From Panulirus ornatus (lineage: Eukaryota > Arthropoda > Malacostraca > Decapoda > Palinuridae), in assembly GCF_036320965.1 (NCBI RefSeq), contig NC_092231.1:1286697-1350696 (forward strand): a stretch of 64,000 bases of DNA, given 5' to 3'. Below the pieces are notes generated by a model. It saw only the letters and a program-made list of their open reading frames with translations, was not told the DNA's origin and ran no database searches. A program made the translations under genes and the position numbers. Shown here one piece after another: positions 24,358-33,764 of this stretch. Positions within the stretch are counted from its first letter, which is position 1; every line of letters begins with the position of its first letter.

Positions 24358-24690
24358 ACTGTACGAGCACAACGGTACGACCCTTTGAGCACGACTCTAC
24401 GATACTTAACACGACGGGAACGCCCGGGAGTACGACGATTCCAAACATGAGTATAGTGGCAATACCTTTGACTTGATCCTCAAGGGGTCAGGTCAAAGGT
24501 CACGTCATCATACCCAAGGGTCGCTTCTTCGTTGTGTTCCAGGATCGAATGGTTGTGCTCAAGGGTAGTCCAGTCGTGCTTAGAGGTCGTACCGCTGTGC
24601 CTGGGGGTCGCATTTCTGTGCTCAAGGGTCATACCGTCGTGCTCAAGGGTCGCACCGTCGTGCTCAAGAGCTGGAGCTGCGTGTTCAGTG
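24358..24690. repeat. Foldback-like repeat, copy 4 (most complete)
   Basis: The left arm (24360-24440) has inverted units such as GAGCACAACGGTACGACCCT and GAGCACGACTCTACGA. The core left half is GAGTATAGTGGCAATACC-TTTGACTTGATCC. A short spacer (TCAAGG, about 24479-24486) is followed by the right half GGTCAGGTCAAAGGTCACG-TCATCATACCC, largely the inverse of the left half. The right arm (24515-24690) carries direct units containing TCGTACCGTCGTGCTCAAGG, ending in AAGAGCTGGAGC. Arms and core together make an imperfect palindrome of more than 250 bp. Confidence 0.85.
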
Positions 24691-25012
24691 AGATACCATG
24701 TTCAAGAAGTGTTTGGTGCTGACCATGATAAGGTAAGGCAGTCTCCAGCTGTGCCTAGTGCCTGGGATCGAACATGGGACCTGGAGTAGTCAGATAATTC
24801 GTCTTAAGTGTAACATGTGATAACTGCTGGTATCCTGTAATTATCGCATGTTAATCTTGGTTACCTGGTGCATTTTCTTTACAGTAATCAGGATTTATGT
24901 TTTGTTAGACTTTGGTTTTATTATGAATGAAGATTAATTGCAGCCATTCATCAATGATTACGGATTAACGGTAATAACGTATTATTGGTTGAGTTAGATT
25001 TATAATAACATT
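24691..25012. other. Unassigned sequence
   Basis: AT-rich from 24880. Nothing recognised. Confidence 0.4.
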
Positions 25013-25497
25013 ATGGTGGCACATTACTGTGGTGGTGGCACATTACTGTGGTGGTGGCACATTACTGTGGTGTTGGCCCATTACTGTGGTGGTGGCACAT
25101 TACTGTGGTGGTGGCACATTACTGTGGTGGTGGCACGTTACTGTGGTGTTGGCACATTACTGTGGTGGTGGAACATTACTGTGGTGGTGGCACATTACTA
25201 TGGTGGTGGCACATTACTGTGGTGGTGGCACATTATTGTGGTGGTGGCACATTACTGTGGTGTTGGCACATTACTGTGGTGGTGTCATATTACTGTGGTG
25301 GTGGCACATTACTGTGGTGTTGGCACATTACTATGGTGTTGGCACATTACTGTGGTGGTGTCATATTACTGTGGTGGTGGCACATTACTGTGGTGTTGGC
25401 ACATTACTGTGGTGTTGGCACATTACTGTAGTGTTGGCACATTACTGTAGTGTTGGCACATTACTGTGGTGTTGGCACATTACTGTGGTGGTGGAGG
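25013..25497. repeat. 19-bp minisatellite, about 25 copies
   Basis: The unit is GTGGCACATTACTGTGGTG, period 19, with a GTGTTGG variant that becomes dominant to the right and a few TCATATT and GAACATT copies. Since 19 is not a multiple of 3, all three plus frames are open for 120-160 codons and read cyclic versions of the same 19-residue peptide, so none is evidence of a gene. Confidence 0.97.
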
Positions 25498-25539
25498 TGT
25501 CACGTCACTGGTGTTGGTGACAACTTGCAGTTATTATTG

Positions 25540-25612
25540 CATCACTAGGTCAGGTCAGGGGTCAAGCCATCATACCCGTGGGTCATGCCCTAATGTTAAA
25601 GGTTAATCATAC
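25540..25612. repeat. Foldback-like repeat, copy 5 (half core)
   Basis: AGGTCAGGTCAGGGGTCAAG followed by CCATCATACCCGTGGGTCAT matches the right half of the family's palindromic core. One diverged arm unit follows. Confidence 0.6.
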
Positions 25613-25966
25613 TGTTCTTCGTCGTAATCATGATCACATTCGACGCTGAAGATCGATATCAGTCACTGTAGCAACCAGGCATTAGTGACTGTACCAGAGT
25701 TCACTGTATATGTACAATGTACAGACGAAAATCTTGTGATGTATTATTATACGAGAATGTGTTTGTGTTCAGTGTTGGTAATACATGATAATGGAGTCGA
25801 GTTATGGAAACAGGTAATCCCTGAAATGAACCTCACGAGCGGAATTAACGTTTTTCACAGTCTGGTAATTCCGCCTCACGTTGGCGGGAATATGTTGGGG
25901 TGAGCTGGTGACTGAGGGGAGTTCTCTGTCCACCTGGTGATGACCACAGGACCGGTGTAGCCGCTC

Positions 25967-26620
25967 TGTACACTCTTGAATGAAGGTGTGGCCACTGTGT
26001 ACACATGAGTGAAGGTGTGGCCACTGTGTACACTTGAGTGAAGGTGTGGCCACTGTGTACACTTGAGTGAAGGTGTGGCCACTGTGTACACTTGAGTGAA
26101 GGTGTGGCCGCTGTGTACACTGTTGAGTGAAGGTGTGGCCGCTGTGTACACTGTTGAGTGAAGGTGTGGCCGCTGTGTACACTGTTGAGTGAAGGTGTGG
26201 CCGCTGTGTACACTGTTGAGTGAAGGTGTGGCCGCTGTGTACACTGTTGAGTGAAGGTGTGGCCGCTGTGTACACTGTTGAGTGAAGGTGTGGCCGCTGT
26301 GTACACTGTTGAGTGAAGGTGTGGCCGCTGTGTACACTTGAGTGAAGGTGTGGCCGCTGTGTACACTGTTGAGTGAAGGTGTGGCCGCTGTGTACACTGT
26401 TGAGTGAAGGTGTGGCCGCTGTGTACACTGTTGAGTGAAGGTGTGGCCGCTGTGTACACTGTTGAGTGAAGGTGTGGCCGCTGTGTACGCTGTTGAGTGA
26501 AGGTGTGGCCGCTGTGTACACTGTTGAGTGAAGGTGTGGCCGCTGTGTACACTGTTGAGTGAAGGTGTGGCCGCTGTGTACACTGTTGAGTGAAGGTGTG
26601 GCCACTGTATGCAACATGCA
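25967..26620. repeat. 29/31-bp minisatellite, about 21 copies
   Basis: The unit is GTGTGGCCGCTGTGTACACT followed by (GT)TGAGTGAAG. Copies at about 26000-26110 are 29 bp and carry GGCCACTG; copies to the right are 31 bp, carry GGCCGCTG and differ by the extra two bases, with one 29-bp copy interspersed near 26330. Minus-strand open frames of up to 283 codons arise because neither length creates stops. They are array products. Confidence 0.97.
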
Positions 26621-27621
26621 GAGCGATGATCTGACCTGTTTGGGCCCTACCATAACAAAGGGTTAGTCGCTCTCTACAGTCACAAGAAACAAAACATTGT
26701 GCCCGCTACACACAGCTGCTCTAGTGTAAGGGTGGCTCCTGTGTACACATACCAGAAGAAGGTGAAACGTTCCTTCAAGATGCGGTGTTCAGTATGATGT
26801 ATGAGAGGTCGCAGTGTCCAGGCAGGTTAACTACAAATACATGATTATCATACCCAAAAGTATTGAGTATTATCAAACGTATATACAAGTTACTCTCAGC
26901 AAGTGTAGAAGTTAGTTACACCCAGCAAGTATAGACGATACACCCAGCGGGGATAATTCGCTAAGGAAGTGTAAGGAGAGGTGGTGTATTTACAGTCAGC
27001 ACTTTAAACAAACAGTGACCCTGAGTGTTAGTTCAGTATATGTGTTGTTGATGTGTGAGGCCAACACAGTGATGTCGTTGTGGTTGGCCTTACCTTAGTG
27101 TATCAGGAGGTAGGCCAGTCCCTCAAGGTAAGCTAGCCCCCTCATGGTAAGCCAGCCCCCTCATTTTGGACAATGTTGTCGCATGACGGAGCTGCGGGGG
27201 TAGAGAACTGCCCCCCGCAGATAGCGTAAGGTTAGAAACAAAATATTATCGAGCGGAAGTGACGTGTGTTGAAGGTTACTTGGTATGTGACGACGTTTGT
27301 TTTGACCTTTATGCTGAGGTTGGCTGGATAGCTGTATTGTCCTGATGGCTCTTTTGTACAGCCAGGTGTCTGTGTTGCCCACGGCAGCCATCACTAAGAA
27401 AATGAGACAAAAAGAGAAAGTTGCACAGTTTGTGGTTCGTATTTAAGTCGACAATTTCACCTGTTTTTTAACCTAAATAAGAGGACTTATACTCCCTATT
27501 TTCCTTCTTTAAATAGGTCCTTACTTATGCGGACTGAGGAGCCTCTTCCCCGTAACCTTTATGACCAAAGTGACTTATTTCTTCTTTTTACCCGAGTCGT
27601 CCACGTAATCACACGGTCCTT
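26621..27621. other. Unassigned sequence
   Basis: A short duplication (TCAAGGTAAGCTAGCCCCCTC / TCATGGTAAGCCAGCCCCCTC) lies at about 27121-27165. No gene recognised. Confidence 0.45.
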
Positions 27622-27955
27622 ACGAACGACTGCACGACCCTTGAGGACGACGGTACGACCCGAAGGTATGACGTCATGACCTTCTGACCTGTTACAGGTC
27701 ATGCCATTATGCTCGCGGATCGCAACGCCAAGCTCAGAGCTTGTACCGTCGTGCTCACGGATCGTACCGTCGTGCTGAAGGAGTGTACCGTCGTGCTCAA
27801 GGATCGTACAGTCGTGCTGAAGGAGTGTACCGTCGTGCTCAAGGATTGTACCGTCGTGCTCACGGATCGTACCGTCGTGCTGAAGGAGTGTACCGTCGTG
27901 CTCAAGGATCGTACCGTCGTGCTGAACAAGTGTACCGTCGTGCTCAAGGGTTAAG
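27622..27955. repeat. Foldback-like repeat, copy 6 (long right arm)
   Basis: The left arm is inverted (CGACTGCACGACCCTTGAGG, ACGACGGTACGACCC). The core is GGTATGACGTCATGACCTT, spacer, then CAGGTCATGCCATTATGC. The right arm has about 10 direct units of the form TACCGTCGTGCTCAAGGATC alternating with TACCGTCGTGCTGAAGGAGTG, so the arm shows a 42-bp two-unit higher-order pattern. Both strands are open for about 80-150 codons as an artefact. Confidence 0.85.
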
Positions 27956-28238
27956 GTTAATGGATGAACCATGAGCATCACGTAGAATGAGAGGATGTTA
28001 CACTGTCGAGGGAACAATCGGTTGTGATTTTCCTTTATTCATGTTTTCCATTTCCACATTTCTTTCACTGTTATGACTGCCAGGAGCCTTATTAGATAAT
28101 ACCACACTATACATGAGAGATAACGAACATCTCATAGTGAGGAATCAAGTCCTTACTCCATTTAGAAACACGTGCAGGAGTCTGGCATGTCACTGGGTAT
28201 ATTACTCTACGCACTTGGCAGCCAGGATTTCATTATGT

Positions 28239-28532
28239 CTGCAGGAGGCTTCCCACGACCCGTCCTGCAGGAGGCTTCCCACGACCCGTCCTGCAGGAGG
28301 CTTCCCACGACCCGTCCTGCAGGAGGCTTCCCACGACCCGTCCTGCAGGAGGCTTCCCACGACCCGTCCTGCAGGAGGCTTCCCACGACCCGTCCTGCAG
28401 GAGGCTTCCCACGACCCGTCCTGCAGGAGGCTTCCCACGACCCGTCCTGCAGGAGGCTTCCCACGACCCGTCCTGCAGGAGGCTTCCCACGACCCGTCCT
28501 GCAGGAGGCTTCCCACGACCCGTCCTGCAGGA
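28239..28532. repeat. 26-bp minisatellite, about 11 copies
   Basis: Unit CTGCAGGAGGCTTCCCACGA plus CCCGTC, essentially identical in every copy. Every junction contains CCTGCAGG. The homogeneity implies recent expansion or active gene conversion. Confidence 0.98.
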
Positions 28533-28839
28533 CTTTCAGTAGGAGTTCACACCCCTGGAACCGTATTACCACCAGATGAACATAAACAGTGAAGATCACT
28601 GTCGTGAGCTGTGGCACCAGACACAACGTGAAGTATGTTGGTGGAGGAAAACATGTCTTCTTGAAGTGTTCGTTGTTGGCACTTTTCTTGTGGTCTCAGC
28701 ACAGCTTTAACTGTTTGATGTGACTTAAGATAAGTAATTGCTAACTTCACTACTGAAGTTCAAAACTTCTTAATCCATCTGCACCTGATTTAGAGGAATA
28801 AAAACAATTTTGTCAAATATCTTCCTTCAAAGTTTATCA
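28533..28839. other. Unassigned sequence
   Basis: Nothing recognised between the 26-bp array and the LINE fragment. Confidence 0.4.
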
Positions 28840-29095
28840 TTTCCTGCGTGAAGTGCCACCGCGATACTACAGAAGCCTAACAAAAGCAAGTCCTGGAGTT
28901 ACAAGATACATTACTTCGACGACAGAGTGAACATAACTCAGGACCCGTCCTCAGGATGTAGCTTCTGTACTGGAGGCACCGAACACTTGCTCCTTAACTG
29001 CCCAGCACTAACCCTAGACACGTATACTACATACACTACCACACTTCTTGACAAGTGGTTCCTCCTGGTGGACGTGGCCACCTTCCTGTGAGCTG
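28840..29095 (+). mobile_element. LINE 3' coding fragment with C-terminal zinc-binding motif
   Basis: The plus frame ending at the TGA near 29090 contains SWSYKIHYFDDRVN, then CSFCTGGTEHLLLNCPAL. The spacing C-x2-C-x5-H-x4-C with H-L-L-x-x-C-P is typical of the zinc knuckle near the C-terminus of many LINE polyproteins. An upstream block in another frame reads RYYRSLTKASP. The fragment is short, frameshifted and followed by a (TA)n run and a short retroposon. A cellular zinc-finger exon is a less likely alternative. Confidence 0.5.
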
Positions 29096-29125
29096 CAGGA
29101 GCTTCAATGAAGGGGTGTATAGGGG

Positions 29126-29129
<4 letters not shown>

Positions 29130-29199
<70 letters not shown>
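29130..29199. repeat. (TA)n microsatellite
   Basis: About 35 uninterrupted TA units directly abutting a short retroposon. Confidence 0.98.
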
Positions 29200-29202
<3 letters not shown>

Positions 29203-29430
29203 GATAGGGGAGAAAGAATACTTGCCACGTATTCCCTGCGTGTCATAGAAGGCGACTAAAAGGGGAGGGAGCGGGGGGCTGGAAATCCTCCCCTCTCGTT
29301 TCTGATTTTCGAAAAGAAGGAACAGAGAAGGGGGCTCAGTGAGGATATTCCCTCAAAGGCTTAGTCCTCTGTTGTTAACGCTGCCTCGCTAATGCGGGAA
29401 ATGGCGAATACGTTTGAAAAAAAGAATATA
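29200..29430 (+). mobile_element. Short non-autonomous retroposon (SINE-like)
   Basis: The head runs GTATTCCCTGCGTGTCATAG to GGAAATCCTCCCCTCTCG. The tail is GCCTCGCTAATGCGGGAAAT followed by GAAAAAAAG and an AT-rich stretch. The same head occurs at 58855-59040 and, eroded and reversed, at about 48910-48965 next to LINE endonuclease sequence. The tail matches the 3' end of the LINE copies at 35, 40-41 and 59 kb (CTACCTCGCTAACGCGGGA). GGCTGGAAATCC is a weak match to a B box. It may be a SINE sharing a LINE tail or an internally deleted LINE. Confidence 0.7.
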
Positions 29431-30435
29431 TATAGGGAAAGAGAGAGAGAGAGATGACGTTTAATATACAGTTGATAGTATACACAAAAACAGTCACAGT
29501 AAACAAATGTAGAAAAAAGTACTGGATGTATTCCCATCTACGATGTTAATTGCATGTATGGTGGTGAAGTAGGAGTCATCCAGGTTCTATGATATACAAG
29601 AAGAAATCTCGATATTTTTTCTTTTAATTTAAATTTTTTCTACGTTATTGTAGAAAAACCGACACAACGTTAGTGAATGTGGCATGAATGAACATCCTCC
29701 ACAGAACACGAGTCATGGAGTCATGCAAAGAATGTTGAGTCATGAGGAGAAATGAGAAGTTTGTACAACGTCGGATTATTATGATGTCTTATAACGGTAA
29801 CATTTGACGCTCCGATGACAAAATTCTTGTCTGTATTAATGTAACATCTTGAGACTAGAGAGGACTGTAGTGCTGAAACTCTCCAGTGTATTGTGTACGA
29901 AACACAGCCATATTGCTCCTCGCAATGAAAATGAATATTCTGTTTGTTGTATGTTTGTTGTATGGCAATTACAATATATTGTTTTATATGATTTTTATTT
30001 GTTCGTGATGCTTTGCGAAATGCAAATGTAAATGAAAAATGGACCCCCTTCTTTACACCGCTTCATGATAATGTTAGATGAAAAAAGTGTTTTTGAAATG
30101 CATTTGGATATACTACAGTTTGGAGAATATATCATTACCTTGATAATAACACTTGTATCTTGTTATACATTATTAATGTATACCGCACGAGTTCATTACA
30201 AGGTTCGGAAAAGACAAACGTATTTATGTATCAAAATCCTCCTGTGTATATCATCATCACATTAATGTGAAAATAACTTTAAATATGATTTATAATATGA
30301 TAAATGAATTCAAAAAGTTCAACTCGTACAAGAAAAAATAAAAGATTACGTTTCAAAAACTGTGGTTAGTTTCACTCAGTCTTTTTCGAGATTGGTCAGG
30401 AGCAACTCCCTTATAATGCTGGTTATTAAATATAA
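29431..30435. other. Unassigned AT-rich sequence
   Basis: No gene, array or transposon motif recognised. Short open frames at 29849-30265 lack known domains. Confidence 0.4.
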
Positions 30436-30560
30436 GTCTGGAGCCTAATTAATCCAATGCCTCCGGTAAACGCCATCAGAGGCAGGCGGGGCCCGAGACC
30501 CATGAATATATATCTGGGTAATCTAGAGCAAGCGGTGGCTCAGGCGAAGTTTTCGGGTGG
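30436..30560. other. Unique block, candidate conserved noncoding sequence
   Basis: Runs from CCTAATTAATCCAATGCC through CGCCATCAGAGGCAGGCGGG to CAAGCGGTGGCTCAGG. Balanced, non-repetitive and with a TAATTAATCC homeodomain-like site, directly upstream of the GC-rich block. Regulatory role is inferred only. Confidence 0.25.
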
Positions 30561-30594
30561 CAAGTATTGTATATCATCATGAAGTTGTGGAACT

Positions 30595-31000
30595 TCCCGC
30601 CCCCACCACCTGCCACCACCTGCCACCGCCACCGCCGCCGCCGCCGCCACCGCCGCCGGCCTTAACGACCTCATCCTCTGTCTCATATGGGGAGAGGAGG
30701 AGGAGGAGGAGGAGGAGGGGAGCTTGTCCCCCTCCTCCTCCCTCCTTCCTTCCCTCCCCACCCTCTCCCTCACTCCCCCCCCCCCCCCCTCTCCCCTCCC
30801 GATGGCTCAGGCCGACGACACTTGGGAGTTTTATGCTACGCTCATGTCGCCCTTCCCGGCGGGTATGAATATGGAGGTGCTGGGTCGGTGGGTGGGTGGC
30901 TGGGTAGGGTTTCTAGGTGGGAGGGTAGGGTGGTTGGGTGGGTTCGAGGGTAGGGTGGGTGGGTGGGTAGGGTGGCAGGGAGGGTAGTGCTGCTGTGGAG
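30595..31000. repeat. GC-rich low-complexity block with (CCG)n, (GAG)n, C-runs and (GGGT)n
   Basis: In order: CCACCTGC repeats and (CCG)n at 30600-30658, GAGGAGGAG at 30693-30720, CCTCC/C-run at 30728-30800, then G-rich TGGGTGGG/AGGGT at 30878-30990. The last part has many GGG triplets at short spacing, giving several overlapping G-quadruplex motifs on the plus strand. Proline- and glycine-rich open frames here are compositional. Confidence 0.85.
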
Positions 31001-31800
31001 GAGGATCGCCAAGGAAGAAAACGGCTCCTGGTCTGGCCGTCAGGTGCAAGAGTGCTAATTTGGCGGATATTAGTCTAAAGTGGAGGCTGTCTAGAATCAT
31101 TTTTTACTCAGCAGTTTCGCCACGTATACATATAAAGCTGCTAGACTTAACGGGCTTTTTCATTTTTAAACGCCATATAAGCGAGTACTGCCTGTGTTTT
31201 TATCCTCCCAGTAGCGTCCTGTGGGCGGTGTTATGAATGAGAAGTGTTTACTTACTTGGTCGAATACCCGCTCAAGATTTCCATTTGGCTGGACGGTTGT
31301 CAGCATAGCTTAGCAAGTAACGAGTTTAACAAACAGACAGCTACAGTGTATACCACTCTGCTTACTGCTGAAAACAAAGAAAAAGAAAATATATTAGAGA
31401 CTTACAGAGCGTTGACAGACAAGCGTGTCGCATTGGGAAGAATATCAGTTGACAGATCGGCAGAATAACCAATGTGGAACAGACGGACCTGCAACACAAG
31501 GTCAGTAAGGGCAGGATTCACCGGTGGAGGCGTATCAGACAGACCTGTGCCAGGCGACATAGCCGAGAGGAGGGAGCCTCGTATTGTACATGCAGGTGGA
31601 ACTGAATATGAAGCAAGTCCGTTGTCTGTAGAGTTGGGGAAGTCAATTGGTAACACAGGGAAGCCGTACAGTCACACAGACACATTGACAGACAACTGCA
31701 GACTTGTAATTTAAACGCTTTCGCTAATAAGCCTCTGGAACCATTGTAATCTCTATAAATTGAGGATTTGTTCTCCGTGGCTCACTGTCGATCCAGTGAG
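31001..31800. other. Unassigned sequence
   Basis: Short open frames (for example 31244-31468 and 31402-31656) show no recognised motif. Confidence 0.4.
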
Positions 31801-32280
31801 AGCCGACTAAACGAATTAGATCTATTTAGCTTAGGAAGAGAAGGTTGAGAGGTGATCTAATACAGGTATTGAAAATCATTAAAGGCTTCGATAGTCTCGA
31901 TCTAACAAGCTACCTAAGAACTGATGTGTCTAATTTCACTCGTAGTGATAGATATAAACTCGTGGCCAAACTATTTACCTCGAATGAGACGAATGATTTT
32001 TCCTTCAGTAGATCGTTAACATATGGGATGATTTGCCAGTTAGAGATGTTGAGAGCAGTACCATACACATGTTTAAGTATAGACTTAATGAATATTTAGC
32101 TTCAAATCCACGAATGACTTTCTTTGCACCTCCTTAGCTACACGATATGTTTACAGATCTCTTTTAAAAAGAAAATCTATGTCTTTCTACTCCTGCCAGA
32201 ATAATCCATAATTTTCTGTTTTCTTCCACTGTCGCAAACAGCCTCGTTAGGTCCCAATGGTCTGTTGCTGTTCAGTTATA
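31800..32280 (+). mobile_element. LINE C-terminal region and 3' end, CR1/Jockey-type, copy 2
   Basis: Plus frames read RRLRGDLIQVLKIIKGFDSL (31836-31895), RSDRYKLVAKLF, FFSRSL-like, then after a frameshift WDDLPVRDVESSTIHMFKYR (about 32025-32085) and a stop after LASNPRMTFFAPP. These correspond in order to the conserved C-terminal blocks LRGDLIEVFKIL...SYKL...FFSNRVVNDWNSLP...NTFKNRLD of CR1/Jockey LINEs. The 3' untranslated end (AATGGTCTGTTGCTG) abuts a (CT)n run. Same family as 20.3-21.0 kb. Confidence 0.82.
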
Positions 32281-32283
32281 TTC

Positions 32284-32284
<1 letters not shown>

Positions 32285-32358
<74 letters not shown>
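32285..32358. repeat. (CT)n microsatellite
   Basis: About 37 CT units directly at the 3' end of the LINE fragment. Confidence 0.98.
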
Positions 32359-32362
<4 letters not shown>

Positions 32363-32569
32363 ATCGTATGATCCATAAAGTTTTATCGACGGATCGTAGC
32401 TGGTGGGATTGGGTGACGTGAACCACATTATGGAGACCCTCACCCCGTGTTGTAGGTCATCAGCCCCGACGAAGGACCTCAGCTAGGATCCTGTGCTGGT
32501 CCTCTGAGGTGGATCTGTCTCGAACAGCTCGCCATTCCAGGAGACAGTCATTCCCTGCGACAGGCATTC

Positions 32570-32756
32570 TATGAGGCAGCCATTCCATGATGGCAACCAT
32601 TCCATGATGGCAGCCATTCCATGATGGCAGCCATTCCATGATGGCAGCCATTCCATGATGGCAACCATTCCATGATGGCAACCATTCCATGATGGCAACC
32701 ATTCCATGATGGCAACCATTCCATGATGGCAACCATTCCATGATGGCAGCCATTTC
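32570..32756. repeat. 17-bp minisatellite, about 11 copies
   Basis: Unit CCATTCCATGATGGCAA with a GGCAG variant, period 17. Each unit contains the palindrome CCATTCCATGATGG in imperfect form. Minus frames read a 17-residue cyclic peptide (NGCHHGMVAIMEWLPSW), an artefact. Confidence 0.97.
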
Positions 32757-33294
32757 TTGAGGCAGTGTCATCATCCTTGAAGACCTCAACATGCCTCTGG
32801 GTACGACGCCCTTGACAACCCATAACCCTGCACAGTGGATGCCTCGTTGAGGACCTTACTGCGACTCCCAGTACGTCCTTGACGATGTTGAGAGCCTGAC
32901 TCACACTTCCTCCCTTCAAGGCTCAGCACTTGGCTTCCTCCGTCCTCTCCTCATGTGCAGGAATTTTGTCCTATCCTGGACGGCCTTGCTCTTAACTGTG
33001 TCCTCAAGTGTCCACTTCTTGTTTAAGCGTAGATCACCTTCTCATGTCACCGTAAAATATTCTTTCACCAGAATTTTCTTTTTGTTTATGATGTACGAAC
33101 TTGAGTTGACCCACGTGTGTGAGGGAAGGTCGAAGTGTGTTCCTGTATGATGACTGGGTCAGGAGATTAGGTCAGGATCAAACCGGATGGCTGTTCTATA
33201 TCGTCTAGCCAGAAGTAGTAGTGTAGGGCTGTGGTCGTATTAGGCTTTAAGTAACCCTAGATGGAATGTCTGTTTACGTATACATGCCCATATA

Positions 33295-33333
<39 letters not shown>

Positions 33334-33764
33334 AACAGCTCATTCCTGGTTAGGTTTATGCAAATAGTTTACTGTATTTGCACATAACCTGGACCTGCTT
33401 ATACACATATGTATACATATATGTATGTATATATGTAACCTGGGAAATGAATACCTATTTTCAGTTCAGGACACAGGGTCTTCCTCTTGGTGAAGATCTT
33501 CCTGGGTAAGGACCTTGCGTTGTATATGGTATTATCGACAGTACTCCACTCTCGAGACCTTTCTTCTGGTTTCTGCAACAATGAGGAAAATGGAAGAATT
33601 ATATAAATCTCACAGCAGAGAACCAGAGACCTGTGTGATTTATATGTCTATAGTTATAGGAAACCAACATTTACTGATCTTTGCACGAAATTTACATCAT
33701 TTATCCATATGGAACATAAACTACACTTGGTAGTGACCCTGGCTACCCCGAGCATTATGTATAT
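32757..33764. other. Unassigned sequence with a (GT)n at 33297-33331
   Basis: No gene recognised. The GT run has about 17 units. A TATGTATACATATATGTA-type AT tract lies at 33405-33435. Confidence 0.5.

Noticed and set aside
25013..26653. Long Trp/Gly-rich and His/Thr-rich open frames
   Set aside because: Read-through of the 19-bp and 29/31-bp arrays in all frames of one strand.
30557..30987. Proline- and glycine-rich coding exons
   Set aside because: Open frames follow from (CCG)n, C-run and (GGGT)n composition and exist on both strands.
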